This document shows, in pieces, positions 54,264-63,759 of a DNA stretch of 64,000 nucleotides (its first letter is position 1; every line of letters begins with the position of its first letter). Position numbers and translations under genes: made by a program. This stretch comes from Syntrophaceae bacterium (GTDB taxonomy: Bacteria; Desulfobacterota; Syntrophia; Syntrophales; UBA2192), in the NCBI GenBank assembly GCA_013177795.1, contig JABLXY010000001.1:310001-374000 (forward strand). Reading direction: 5' to 3'. The notes under the pieces are model-generated. The model was not told where the DNA came from. It did no database searches and saw only the letters and a program-made list of their open reading frames with translations.

Positions 54264-57200
54264 TCAGCCCCGGCCGTGCGTCGGCCTCCCGGCGCGTTTG
54301 AGGGCTTTCGCCGCCGCTGCAAACGCGGCCCCGGGCAGGCGGGCCGCTTTCCGGAGCATGCCCGGCAGCTGTTCGGCCCGCGCCCTCCAGTACTCCCTCT
54401 TGGCGAGCTTCCGGTACTCCTTCCGCTTCAGCCACTCCTGCCCGTCGTCGAAGAGATCGTAGGCCGCCGGGACGACCCCGAGCGTCAGGAACAGCGACGT
54501 CAGCAGCCCCCCGATCACGGCCACCCCCATGGGCGAGCGGGTCTCGGAGCCCTCGCCGAGGCCGGCCGCGACGGGCAGCATGCCCAGGATCATGGCGAAG
54601 GTCGTCATCAGGATCGGCCGCAGCCGCACCGGCCCCGCCTCCAGGATGGCCTCGCGGCGCCCGACGCCGCGGGCCCGCAGGGTGTTTGTGTAGTCCACGA
54701 GAAGGATGGCGTTCTTCTTGACGAGCCCCATGAGCAGGATGAGCCCGATGTAGCTGAAGACATTGAGCGTTTTGCCCGTGAGCATCAGGGCACCGAAGGC
54801 CCCGATAAAGGACAGGGGCATCGAGAGGAGGACCGTGAAGGGGTGGATGAAACTCTCGAACTGGGATGCCAGGACCATGTAGGCCAGGATGACGCCCAGG
54901 ATGATGGCGAACAGCAGGTACTGGAAGGACTCCTGCATGACGCTCGCCTGTCCCTTGTAGCTGGCCGAGAAGTCCGACGGGATCACCCCGGCCGTGATGG
55001 CGTCGAGCTCGGCCATGGCCTGACCCATGGGCTTCCTCTCGAGGTTGGCGTAGACCGTGATGGCCCGCTGACGGTCGACGCGGTTGATGACGCTCGGCCC
55101 GCCGCCCTCGACGATCCGGATCACGTTCGAGAGTTCCACGAGCCTGCCGTCCTTTGAGCGGACATAGATCTTCCCCACGTCTTCGGGGTTCATGCGGTCC
55201 TCGGGTTCCAGACGCGCCCGCACGTCGTAGCGGCGGCCCTTCTTCTCGTCCTTGTACTTGGTCACGTCCACCTCGCCGCCGATGAGGAAATTGACGGCCT
55301 CGGCGATGGTGGCGATGTTGACGCCCAGGTCGGCGGCCTTGTCCCGGTCGATGTACACCTTGACCTCGGGCTTGCCCGCCTCGAGCGAGGTGTCCACGTC
55401 GACGACCCCGGGCAGTTTCGCAAACTCCGACGTGATCGTCTTCGCGTAGCGCTGGAGCGCCTCGAGGTCCGTCCCGCGGATCGCATACTGGATGGGGACG
55501 TTGCGCTGCCCCCCGCCGATGAGCGAGATGTTCTCCGCCGTCGCCTTGAGCCCCGGGACCTGCAGGAGCCGCTTGCGGATGTCGGCCATGATGTCCTGCT
55601 GGCTGCGCTTGCGCTCCTTCTTCGGGGAGAGCGTGATGAAGAAGACGGCCCGGTTGACCTGCCGGATCCTGCCGCCGCCCTGCGAGTAGTAGAGCCGGAT
55701 GATCTCGGGGACCTCCTTGACGATCGTCTCGGCCTTCTGGAAGAGCTGGTCTGTCGCGTCGACGGAGTAGTCCACCGGGGCCTCGAGGCGGACGATGAAC
55801 TGGCTCTGGTCCTCGGGGGGGACGAACTCCTTGCCGAGAAAGCGTGTCATCCAGAGGCTCACCGCGAAGACCACGACGGCTCCGATGAGGACCGCGTTGC
55901 GCCTGTCCAGGCAGAAGACGAGGATCTTCCGGTAGAGGCTCTCCGTCGCGGCATACCAGGCCTCGAGCCGGTCCCCCGCCCGCCGGAACCAGGACATCCA
56001 CCCCGTGTGCGCGGCGCCGCCTTCCCTGTCGTGCCGTTTCAGGAACCGCGACGACATCATGGGGGTCAGCGTGAACGAGACGAGCAGCGAGACGAGCACG
56101 GCGAAGACGACGGTGAGTGCGAACTGCAGGAAGAAGCGCCCGATGATCCCCTTCATGAAGGCCACGGGCAGAAAGATGGCCACGATGGCCATCGTGGTGG
56201 CCATGACCGCGAGCCCGATCTCCGCCGTTGCGAAGTGGGCCGCCTCGCGGGGCTTCATCCCCTCCTCGATGTGGCGGTAGATGTTCTCGATGACGATGAT
56301 GGCGTCGTCGATGAGGATGCCGATGGAGAGGGTCAGCCCCAGCATGGTCATGTTGTTGAAGGTGAAGCCGAAGAGATGGATGAGGAAGAAGGTCGAGATC
56401 ACCGAGATCGGCAGCGCCAGGGCGCTGATGAGCGTCGTCCGGACGTTGCGCAGGAAGAGGAAGACCGCCAGCACGGCCAGCAGGCCTCCGATGATCAGGT
56501 GGTTCTGCACCTCGTTGATGGAGGTCTTGATGAACCGCGACTGATCGAAGGAGACGCTGATGTTCATCCCCGGCGGGAAGGTCCTCTCGAGCTTCTTGAG
56601 CTCCTTCTTGACGAGGTCGACGACCTCGACGGTGTTCGTCCCCGACTGTTTCTGGATGCCCAGCCCCACGGCCGGCATGCCGTTGAGCCGCGCGATGGAG
56701 CGGCGCTCCTCGAGGCCGTCCTCGGCGCGGCCGATGTCCCGGATGCGGACAGGGGCGCCGCGGAAGTAGGCGACGATCAGGTCGTTGAAGTCCTGCGCCC
56801 TTGCGAATTCCCCCTTGACCTTGACGGAGTATTCCTTCGAGGTGCTCTCGATGCGCCCGCCGGGCAGCTCCACGTTCTCCCGGGCCAAGGCCTGGAACAC
56901 GTCCGACGCCGTGACCTGGTAGGCCCTCAGCTTGTCCCGGTCGAGCCAGATTCTCACCTGCCTGAGCCGCAGGCCGCTGAGGTTGATGGCGCCCACGCCG
57001 GGGACCTTCTGGAGCTGCTCCTTCAGCACCTCGTCGGCATACGTCGACAGCTCCCCAACGGACCGGTTGCCGGAGAGGCTCAGCCACAGGACCGGGGTTG
57101 CGTCGGGGTCCACCTTCTCGATGATGGGCTCGTCGATGTCCGTGGGAAGTTTCGCCCGGATCGTGGAGACCTTCTCCCGGACGTCCTGCACGGCAAGGTC

Positions 57201-57503
57201 GATGTTGCGCTCCAGGACGAACTCGACGGTGACGACGGAAACCCCCTCGGTGCTCGTCGAGGCGATGGTCTTGACACCGTTGATCGTGTTGATGGCCTCC
57301 TCGATCTTGTCCGTCACGTCGATGTCCATGATCTCGGGGCTTGCACCCTTGAGCCGCGTCGTGACGTTGACGATGGGGAAGTCCACCTTCGGGTACAGGT
57401 CGACCCCGATGGACGGGTAGCTCACGATGCCCAGGACCACCAGGGCCATGAGGAACATGGTCGCGAAGACGGGGCGCTTGATGGAGGTGTCAGCGAGCCA
57501 CAT
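54264..57503 (-). CDS. RND multidrug efflux transporter (HAE1/AcrB type)
   Basis: This 1079-aa inner-membrane proton antiporter has the AcrB layout. TM1 (about 10-30) and a first large periplasmic loop with the porter domains come first. A TM2-6 block follows with GLTLSIGILIDDAIIVIENIYRH, then a second loop and TM8-12 with GLILLMGLVKKNAILLVDY. The acidic pair in TM4 that drives proton transfer is visible as DDA. It overlaps the membrane fusion protein by 14 bases. Neighbours complete a tripartite pump. Confidence 0.95.
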   Translation of the reverse strand: MWLADTSIKRPVFATMFLMALVVLGIVSYPSIGVDLYPKVDFPIVNVTTRLKGASPEIMDIDVTDKIEEAINTINGVKTIASTSTEGVSVVTVEFVLERNIDLAVQDVREKVSTIRAKLPTDIDEPIIEKVDPDATPVLWLSLSGNRSVGELSTYADEVLKEQLQKVPGVGAINLSGLRLRQVRIWLDRDKLRAYQVTASDVFQALARENVELPGGRIESTSKEYSVKVKGEFARAQDFNDLIVAYFRGAPVRIRDIGRAEDGLEERRSIARLNGMPAVGLGIQKQSGTNTVEVVDLVKKELKKLERTFPPGMNISVSFDQSRFIKTSINEVQNHLIIGGLLAVLAVFLFLRNVRTTLISALALPISVISTFFLIHLFGFTFNNMTMLGLTLSIGILIDDAIIVIENIYRHIEEGMKPREAAHFATAEIGLAVMATTMAIVAIFLPVAFMKGIIGRFFLQFALTVVFAVLVSLLVSFTLTPMMSSRFLKRHDREGGAAHTGWMSWFRRAGDRLEAWYAATESLYRKILVFCLDRRNAVLIGAVVVFAVSLWMTRFLGKEFVPPEDQSQFIVRLEAPVDYSVDATDQLFQKAETIVKEVPEIIRLYYSQGGGRIRQVNRAVFFITLSPKKERKRSQQDIMADIRKRLLQVPGLKATAENISLIGGGQRNVPIQYAIRGTDLEALQRYAKTITSEFAKLPGVVDVDTSLEAGKPEVKVYIDRDKAADLGVNIATIAEAVNFLIGGEVDVTKYKDEKKGRRYDVRARLEPEDRMNPEDVGKIYVRSKDGRLVELSNVIRIVEGGGPSVINRVDRQRAITVYANLERKPMGQAMAELDAITAGVIPSDFSASYKGQASVMQESFQYLLFAIILGVILAYMVLASQFESFIHPFTVLLSMPLSFIGAFGALMLTGKTLNVFSYIGLILLMGLVKKNAILLVDYTNTLRARGVGRREAILEAGPVRLRPILMTTFAMILGMLPVAAGLGEGSETRSPMGVAVIGGLLTSLFLTLGVVPAAYDLFDDGQEWLKRKEYRKLAKREYWRARAEQLPGMLRKAARLPGAAFAAAAKALKRAGRPTHGRG

Positions 57504-58599
57504 TCACTTTCGCTCCTTCGGCGAGGTTCTGCTGGCCCGCGACGACAAGGGTCTCTCCGCCCTTGAGCCCCTCGACCACCTCCATCTGGTCATCGTACTT
57601 GTTCCCCAGCTTCACCATCCGCTCCCGGGCCCGGTCGCCCTCCACGATGAACACCTTCACATTCTGCCCCTCGTAGAGCATGGACGTCACGGGGATGACG
57701 ACCGTGTCCCTCGCCTCGGCGGTGTAGAGGATGACCTTCGCGAAAAGTCCGGGCTTGAGGAGCCGCTGCGGGTTCGCGGCGCGGGCCTCGACCGTGAGGC
57801 TGCGGGTCCTCTCGTCGAGCGTCGGGTAGAGGATCGACACCCTGCCCGTGAATTCCCTGTCCGGGTAGGCATCCACCCGGAACTGGACGTCTTGCCCGAC
57901 CTTGAGTTTCCCGATGTCTTTTTCGGAGACCGTGAAAAAGAGCTTGAGCGGATCGATCTGGACGAGGGTGTAGAGCGGGGTCCCGTTGCGGACGTACTCG
58001 CCCTGGGAGATCTTTTTCTCGCTGATCCAGCCGGCCATGGGGGCCAGGATCCTCGTCTTGGCATAACGCTCCTTCGCGATGGCCAGGGCCGCCTTGGAAC
58101 GCTCGACCTCCGCATCGGCGACGGCCAGCCTCGTGGCCACGTCGTCGAACTGCTGCTTGGTGACAAGCTCCTCTTTGTAGAGGGCCTCCTTGCGGCCGAA
58201 CTCCGCCCTGGCGTTGACGAGGGTCGCCTCGGCCTGCTTCAGGGCGAACTCGACCCTCCGAAGCTCGCTGGCGTAGTCCCGGTCGTCGATCAGGGCGAGC
58301 ACGGCCCCTTTCGGCACAAAGACGCCCTCCTCGACGTTCGTGGTCTTCAAAATCCCCTCGATCTCGCTCGAGATGACGACCTGCTCGTAGGCCTTGAGCG
58401 TCCCGACGGCCTCGATGAAGGGACGCAGGGCCTTCACCTGCACGCTCTGGACCTGCACGTTGAAGGCCCTTTCCTCGATGACTTTCGCCTCCTTGCTGCC
58501 GCAGGAGGAAAAACAGCCGATTGCGAGGGCCAGACACGCGGCCGACGCCGCCCGGATTCGAGGGGTGCTCGTGAAGAGGGAATGCAGTCGCATGGGCAT
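57490..58599 (-). CDS. RND efflux membrane fusion protein
   Basis: This 369-aa periplasmic adaptor has an N-terminal signal sequence with a possible lipoprotein site (CFSSC). A coiled-coil hairpin (about 95-170), lipoyl halves, and beta-barrel and MP domains (TVEARAANPQRLLKPGLFAKV) follow. It links the RND transporter to the outer-membrane channel. An ATG two residues later is an alternative start. It lies between the TolC-like gene and the pump in one operon. Confidence 0.94.
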   Translation of the reverse strand: MPMRLHSLFTSTPRIRAASAACLALAIGCFSSCGSKEAKVIEERAFNVQVQSVQVKALRPFIEAVGTLKAYEQVVISSEIEGILKTTNVEEGVFVPKGAVLALIDDRDYASELRRVEFALKQAEATLVNARAEFGRKEALYKEELVTKQQFDDVATRLAVADAEVERSKAALAIAKERYAKTRILAPMAGWISEKKISQGEYVRNGTPLYTLVQIDPLKLFFTVSEKDIGKLKVGQDVQFRVDAYPDREFTGRVSILYPTLDERTRSLTVEARAANPQRLLKPGLFAKVILYTAEARDTVVIPVTSMLYEGQNVKVFIVEGDRARERMVKLGNKYDDQMEVVEGLKGGETLVVAGQQNLAEGAKVNVAR

Positions 58600-58619
58600 G
58601 GGGTTCGGTGCCTCCGGTT

Positions 58620-59939
58620 CTAGGGTTTCCCGCGTTCAGCCGCCGCGCCGGCCAGGTAGTGCATCAGGGGCGTTCCCGTGACCCGCTGCAGGCGCAGGAT
58701 GGAAAACTGGTAGTTGTAGGTCGCGTCGGCCATGAGCTTCTGGGCCGAGATGAGCAGGTTGTTGGCGTCGATGACGTCGAGGCTGCTTGCGAGGCCGAAC
58801 TCGAACTGCTTCGTCACGGCCCGGAAGTTGTCCTCTGCCCAGGCCAGCTGGTCCTGGGCGGATTTGTAGATCCCCTTCTGCGCGATGAGGTCGAGCCAGG
58901 TGTTCTCCACTTCCACGTTGACGGTCTTCACGAAATCGCGGTACTGCAGCTCGGCCTGCCGGTACTTCGATTCCGACTCGCGCACCTCCGCGCGCCGCAG
59001 GCCCCCCTCGAAGACCGGGACGTTCAGCGTCACGGCCCCGTAGGCGCTCTCCCTGTTGTAGGAGGCCGTCTCGGGGCTCTGCTCCGTCGACGTGTATACG
59101 CCGGCCACGCTCACGGAGGGCCAGTACGCACCGCGGCTCACTGCGATCTGCTTCTCCGCGATCCGGACCTGCATCTCGGCGCTCTTGACGTCGGGTCGGG
59201 ACTTGAGTGCCCGGTCCTTCAGCGCCTCCAGGTCCGCCTCGTCCCTCTCCGTGACGGGGACTTCCCGGACCTGGAAATCCCGCTCGATCCCGACGAGGCG
59301 CGCCAGGAGCACCCTTGCGCTCTCGTAGGCGTTCCGGGCCTTGATCTGGTCGGACAGGGCCCCCGAGAGCTCGCCCTCGGCCCTCAGGACCGTCGTCTTC
59401 GTGACCTCCCCCGCCTTGAGGCGCGTCCGGGCCGCTTCCCGGTACCGGGTCAGCCTCTCCACGTTCGAGTCGGCAATCTCGAGACCCTTGCGGGCCTTCA
59501 TGAAGTCGAAGTAGGCCAGCGAAACGGCCAGGAGGAATTCCTCCTGGAAGTTCCGGTAATCGTAACGGCTCTTCTCCACGCCGTCCCCGGCCAGCGAATA
59601 GTTCGTGAACTCCCGCCCGCTCAGCGACAGGGTCTCGTCGATCCGCGCCCCCCAGACGCTCTGGCGGTCGGGCTGGATGAGGGAGCCCGCGGCGTTTCGC
59701 TTATCGTCGGTGTAGTTCGTGTGTGTCCCGAAGACCGTCGCCCTCGGCAACAGCGCCGAGAGGGCCTTGAGCCTGCCGGTCTCGGCGATCTGCACGTTCT
59801 CGCCGGACACGCGGATCTTCTCCGATTGCTGCATCCCGATGCGGTAGAGGTCCTCCAGCGAGTATTCCGCCGCTGCCGCCCCGCTCCCGACAAGGAGCAC
59901 GAGGCCGGCCGCGACCGCCCGTACGCACAACCCTTTCAT
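58620..59939 (-). CDS. TolC-like outer-membrane efflux protein
   Basis: This 439-aa outer-membrane channel has a signal peptide ending GSGAAAA before EYSLEDLYRIG. Two internally related helical repeats follow (VSGENVQIAETGRLKALSALLP, then PDVKSAEMQVRIAEKQIAVSR). The ATG at 59939 overlaps the TetR stop by four bases. With MFP and RND genes it forms the tripartite pump. Confidence 0.93.
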   Translation of the reverse strand: MKGLCVRAVAAGLVLLVGSGAAAAEYSLEDLYRIGMQQSEKIRVSGENVQIAETGRLKALSALLPRATVFGTHTNYTDDKRNAAGSLIQPDRQSVWGARIDETLSLSGREFTNYSLAGDGVEKSRYDYRNFQEEFLLAVSLAYFDFMKARKGLEIADSNVERLTRYREAARTRLKAGEVTKTTVLRAEGELSGALSDQIKARNAYESARVLLARLVGIERDFQVREVPVTERDEADLEALKDRALKSRPDVKSAEMQVRIAEKQIAVSRGAYWPSVSVAGVYTSTEQSPETASYNRESAYGAVTLNVPVFEGGLRRAEVRESESKYRQAELQYRDFVKTVNVEVENTWLDLIAQKGIYKSAQDQLAWAEDNFRAVTKQFEFGLASSLDVIDANNLLISAQKLMADATYNYQFSILRLQRVTGTPLMHYLAGAAAERGKP

Positions 59940-60625
59940 TTCGCCTCCTGACGAGCGGTTTTGTCCGCCGACCGGCGGATGCCGGCCCCGGCACCCGGGG
60001 CCGGGGCGGCGCCCCGGAAGAACAGCTCGAGGACATCGTCCACCGTCGCCGTCAGGGACGTCCCGCCGGGGTTCATGATCCATGCAAACTTGAAGTAGGC
60101 GATGATGCCGATGAGGGCGTTGGCCAGGGATGCCGTGTTCATGCGCCGCAGGACGCGCCGCCGGATGCCGTCCCGCAGAAGCCCCTCGATCCGGGCGACA
60201 TGTCTGCGGTGTTCCTCGAGGATCTTGTGCCTGAGCGTCCGGAGGCCTTCGGAGCGCAGGCCGCTTTCGTGGCCGACCAGCAGGCGGTAGAAGTCGACGT
60301 GATGCTCGACGTAGGTGAAGTGCGCGATCACGAGGGCCCGGATCCGTCCCTCGATGGACGTTTCCCGGTCGACGGCGTCCATGATCCCGTCGTACATCAG
60401 CCGGACTTTCTCCTCGACCATGGTGGAGTACAGATGTTCCTTGCCGCTGAAAAACTGGTAGAGGCCCCCGATGGAAAATCCGGACGAGGCGGCGATGTCC
60501 GCCATGGTCGTCCCGTGGAATCCCCTTGCGGAGAACAGCTTCTCCGCCGTGTCGAGGATTTCGGAGCGCCGGAACCGAAACTCGCGTTCCCTTCTGCGCT
60601 TCTTGCTGGTCTGTTCCCGCTGCAT
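59936..60625 (-). CDS. TetR-family repressor of the efflux operon
   Basis: This 229-aa regulator has an N-terminal TetR DNA-binding domain (about 15-62: RSEILDTAEKLFSARGFHGTTMADIAASSGFSIGGLYQFF in pieces) and a larger helical ligand domain. The ATG at 60625 is right next to a 32-bp dyad with a TATAAT inside it. The stop overlaps the TolC start by four bases. It therefore probably represses its own operon and is released by pump substrates. Confidence 0.93.
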   Translation of the reverse strand: MQREQTSKKRRREREFRFRRSEILDTAEKLFSARGFHGTTMADIAASSGFSIGGLYQFFSGKEHLYSTMVEEKVRLMYDGIMDAVDRETSIEGRIRALVIAHFTYVEHHVDFYRLLVGHESGLRSEGLRTLRHKILEEHRRHVARIEGLLRDGIRRRVLRRMNTASLANALIGIIAYFKFAWIMNPGGTSLTATVDDVLELFFRGAAPAPGAGAGIRRSADKTARQEAK

Positions 60626-60628
60626 GGC

Positions 60629-60660
60629 GAACGCCTGTTCATTATATTGAATTGGCGTTC
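60629..60660 (-). promoter_or_regulatory. Dyad operator and -10 element of the tetR-efflux operon
   Basis: Arms GAACGCC and GGCGTTC (60629-60635 and 60654-60660) flank an inner pair TTCA/TGAA. The dyad spans the minus-strand -10 TATAAT (60641-60646). A start near 60634 would leave a leader of only about ten bases. The arms lie four bases from the tetR ATG. Confidence 0.72.
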
Positions 60661-60737
60661 GATCATGCGGGAAGGCCGTCACGTTGTCAAGGGATTTCTG
60701 TCTGCCGGCATCGGGCGGACCGGTCGGCTGGGCCTCG

Positions 60738-61832
60738 TCATATCGTCACGACGAACCCGATCTGGTCCCTCAGCATGGGCAGCATGAGATGGAGCGCGCG
60801 CCGGCCCGCCTCGATGACCTCTTCGGCACGATGGAACTCCAGCGGCCCCACGTGGGACACGTGGGGGAGGATCATGACGTCGGGGGGATCGCCGGCGAGC
60901 CGCTGGCGTCCGATCCGGTCCCCCATCAGGTTGATCGCCGCCAGGATCACCTCCAGGATCGCCGGCTCCCGCAGCGTCCCGTCCTCGGTGATCTGTCCCA
61001 GGGCCAGGGATTTGCCCTGCTTCAGGGTCGCGTTGATGTAATCGGAAAGATACCCCATCAGGTGATCCTGCAGACCCCTACCGTCCTCCCCGGTCTCCTT
61101 CGCGGCGAAGCGGCCCGTGATCGCCGACTTTCCCCGCTTGATCCGATCCGTGACGTACAGGGTCAGCCCGGCGAACAGGAGGTCCCGCATGCGCAGCCCC
61201 TGCTCCTCCTTTTCCGCTTCGGCCTTCGGGGGCCCGCCCAGGGTCGCATCCCGGGTGATCTCGTAATGGATCCTGACATCCGTGTTGGGGTTGACGGCGA
61301 TGACGGTGCCGGCGCCCAGGGAACGGCAGAGCGACACGGGCACCGGGTTGACGAGCCCTCCGTCGACCAGGAGCCGCCCGTCCCGGAAACAGGGCGTGAA
61401 CATCCCGGGCATGGAGATGCTCGCCCGGATGGCCTCGATGAGCGACCCCTCGCGAAACCAGACTTCCTGGCCCGAGGTGAGATCCGTCGCCACGGCCGCA
61501 AAGGGGATGGGAAGATCCTCGATGTTCGCGTCCCCGAGCCTCCGCCGCAGGTACCGGGCGATCCTCTCGCTGTTGATGATGCCCGAGCGCGGCACGGGCA
61601 CGTCCATGAAGCCCAGCACATCGGTCCAGGAGAGTTCCCGGGCGAGCCTTTCCGTCTCGTCGAGCTTGCCGGCCGCAAAGGCCCCGCCCACCAGAGCGCC
61701 GATCGAGGAGCCGCAGACGACGTCAATCGCGATGCCGGCCTCCTGCAGTCCCCGGATGACGCCGATGTGCGACCATCCTTTCGCGGATCCGCTTCCGAGG
61801 GCAAGACCGATTTTCCAGGGCTTGTCGGGCAT
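60738..61832 (-). CDS. Patatin-like phospholipase (RssA/NTE type)
   Basis: This 364-aa protein has the patatin catalytic dyad: nucleophile Ser in GSSIGALVGG (near residue 42) and Asp in LLVDGGLVNPVP (about residue 155). The oxyanion loop is GSGSAKGWSHIG. It may hydrolyse phospholipids or act as an esterase near the membrane. I chose the ATG at 61832. It lies upstream of the tetR gene by 112 bases on the same strand and may be separate from it. Confidence 0.9.
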   Translation of the reverse strand: MPDKPWKIGLALGSGSAKGWSHIGVIRGLQEAGIAIDVVCGSSIGALVGGAFAAGKLDETERLARELSWTDVLGFMDVPVPRSGIINSERIARYLRRRLGDANIEDLPIPFAAVATDLTSGQEVWFREGSLIEAIRASISMPGMFTPCFRDGRLLVDGGLVNPVPVSLCRSLGAGTVIAVNPNTDVRIHYEITRDATLGGPPKAEAEKEEQGLRMRDLLFAGLTLYVTDRIKRGKSAITGRFAAKETGEDGRGLQDHLMGYLSDYINATLKQGKSLALGQITEDGTLREPAILEVILAAINLMGDRIGRQRLAGDPPDVMILPHVSHVGPLEFHRAEEVIEAGRRALHLMLPMLRDQIGFVVTI

Positions 61833-62027
61833 GGTGCGTTCCCCGTGCGCCTGACGAGGGCGTCCCGGCCGTCCGCTGACATGGGCGCTCCGGCACCGTA
61901 CGGCGGGCCTGCTGAACCCTGTAGCGAAATCCGGGAAAGAATTCAAGCTCTATGACATCCCGCGCGGCCCCACACCGCTCCGCCGCGGCTTTGACAGATT
62001 CCCGGCGGCCCGCTATCATTCGAAATC

Positions 62028-63533
62028 ATGGTGACCGCCAGCGCGCTTTTTCAGGCCTGCACGGCAGGGGGGCTGACGGGGGAGCTCACGGCCCGTCCCG
62101 TCTCTCTGTATCACCGCTCGCCCTACACCGTCTGGTGCGACAAGTTCGGCCCTCCCGAGCGCCGGGATCCCCTGAGCCCCTACCGGGAGCTTCTTCTCGA
62201 GCGCGGGATGGAGCACGAAAAGCGTGTCCTTGCGTCCCGTTGGCCCGGCATCCAGCCCATCCCTTTTTCGGATCCCCTGGAGGGCTTCGCGCGCCTGCTG
62301 GACGCGATGGCCCGCGGGGAAGCGGCGGTCTGCGGCCTCCCGATGTTTTATCTGCCCGAGAACCTCCAGGGCCGTCCTGACGTCCTGGTCAAGCGGGAGG
62401 GAGTCCGGTCGGTCTTCGGCGATCATGCCTATGAGGTCGTCGAAATCAAGCTAGCCTCCCGCATCGAGGAGAGCCACGTCCTCCAGGCGGCCTTCTACAC
62501 GTACCTGCTTTCCAGGATCCAGGGGCAGCGGCCGGACCGCTTCACCCTGATCAACCGGGATCACGAGGAGCGCACGTTCCGGTACGCCGACCACGAGGGG
62601 AGGCTCCAGGATGCCATCGCCGGGGCCCGCCGCATCCTCGAAGGCACGGAGCAGCCCAGCCCGACGTACAACGGGGGGGAGTGGCCCTGGGTGAGCTGGA
62701 CCAACCACATGGCGCTCAAGCAGCGCGACATCTCGCTCGTCCCGCTGGTGGGGCCCCGCATGAAGGAGAAGCTCCTTTCGAAGGGGCTGCGACGGGTATG
62801 GGATCTCGCTTCGGCGTCACCTGAATTCCTCTCGGGCATCCCCGGCGTGGGGCGCTCAACGGCCGAGCGTCTCGTCGTCAACGCCCGGGCCATCCATCAC
62901 GGGACCTGCATCCCGCTGGACCTCTCGGCCCTGCAGTTCCGGGAGTGCCCGCGGGAGGTGTTCCTCGACCTCGAGGGCACCGACCCGACCGTCGAGCAGG
63001 ACGGACTGGAGCAGGTGGATTACCTGATCGGCGTTTTGGTATGCGAGGACGGCGACTGCCGGTATCGACCCTTCACGGCATGGCGCATCCGGGAGGAAGG
63101 CGAAATGTTCCGCGCGTTTGTCGACTTTCTCCTGGGGCTCGGCGACGTTGCCGTCTACCACTGGCACAACTACGAGCGCTGGCACCTGAGGCAGCTTGCA
63201 TCCCGGCACGGTCTCACCGAGGTTGTGGAAAAACGGGTCTTCCCGAACCTGGTCGATCTGCACCGGGTGGCCACGCGGGCCTTCGCGTTCCCCACCCCCA
63301 CCAACGGCCTCAAGGACATCGCGAAGCACCTCGGCTTCCGGTGGCGCCGCGAGGAGGTCAACGCCCTGGACGCCATCGCCTGGTACCTCCGGTACCAGGC
63401 AGACCCGGCATCCTGGCAGGACAAGCTGCAGGGGATCGTGGATTACAACGAGGACGACTGCCGGGCGACGAAACACATCAAGGACTGGCTGGCGTCGCAG
63501 GCAGCGATGCAGGATGAAGGTAAGAAGCTGTGA
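62028..63533 (+). CDS. TM0106-family RecB-like nuclease with C-terminal RNase H-like domain
   Basis: This 501-aa protein has three parts. First is a Cas4/RecB-type PD-(D/E)XK nuclease (GRPDVLVKREG, then YEVVEIKLAS, about 115-150) with a QAAFYTYLL helix. Second is a helix-hairpin-helix segment (LSGIPGVGRSTAERLV, about 268-283). Third is a C-terminal RNase H-like exonuclease (FLDLEGTDP, YHWHNYERWHL, DYNEDDCRATKHI). Such proteins occur outside CRISPR loci, and no CRISPR is in this window. It is probably a DNA repair or processing nuclease. A repeat block follows the stop. Confidence 0.88.
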   Translation: MVTASALFQACTAGGLTGELTARPVSLYHRSPYTVWCDKFGPPERRDPLSPYRELLLERGMEHEKRVLASRWPGIQPIPFSDPLEGFARLLDAMARGEAAVCGLPMFYLPENLQGRPDVLVKREGVRSVFGDHAYEVVEIKLASRIEESHVLQAAFYTYLLSRIQGQRPDRFTLINRDHEERTFRYADHEGRLQDAIAGARRILEGTEQPSPTYNGGEWPWVSWTNHMALKQRDISLVPLVGPRMKEKLLSKGLRRVWDLASASPEFLSGIPGVGRSTAERLVVNARAIHHGTCIPLDLSALQFRECPREVFLDLEGTDPTVEQDGLEQVDYLIGVLVCEDGDCRYRPFTAWRIREEGEMFRAFVDFLLGLGDVAVYHWHNYERWHLRQLASRHGLTEVVEKRVFPNLVDLHRVATRAFAFPTPTNGLKDIAKHLGFRWRREEVNALDAIAWYLRYQADPASWQDKLQGIVDYNEDDCRATKHIKDWLASQAAMQDEGKKL

Positions 63534-63610
63534 AGTTGGGAAGCTCGGAAAGGCAACCTGCCTGCACTTGCGATGAACTCGCCCACGCTTCGCAGCTTCT
63601 CAATTTCAAA
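63524..63610 (+). repeat. GGAAGTTG-type repeat remnant after the nuclease gene
   Basis: GAAGCTGTGAAGTTGGGAAGC at 63524 onwards and CTTCGCAGCTTCTCAATTTCAAAACTTC at about 63590-63617 are inverse arms, with a 45-base spacer. They resemble the arms at 44237-44347, again just after a stop codon. A short perfect hairpin TGCGCGG/CCGCGCA follows at 63619-63635, with no T tract. Confidence 0.55.
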
Positions 63611-63759
63611 ACTTCCCGTATGCGCGGAAACCGCGCAACCTCAGCGGTGTTTTCGCTTTGCCCCGGACCTGCGGATATGGTAGGGTTTCACGTCTCGGCA
63701 CGGACGTTGCGGACAGACCCGCCGTCCGGCCGCGAGATCCTGAACGGGGTACATGCCGC

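Noticed and set aside
53929-57087. Long open frame overlapping the RND gene on the same strand in another frame
   Set aside because: Only its last 96 codons, from the ATG at 54219, make a recognisable protein with conserved features. The rest is Arg/Gly/Pro-rich shadow of the RND coding sequence.
62028-63533. Cas4-like nuclease as a sign of a CRISPR system
   Set aside because: No array of spaced repeats or other cas gene is present. The protein is of the TM0106 type with an RNase H-like half, which occurs outside CRISPR loci.
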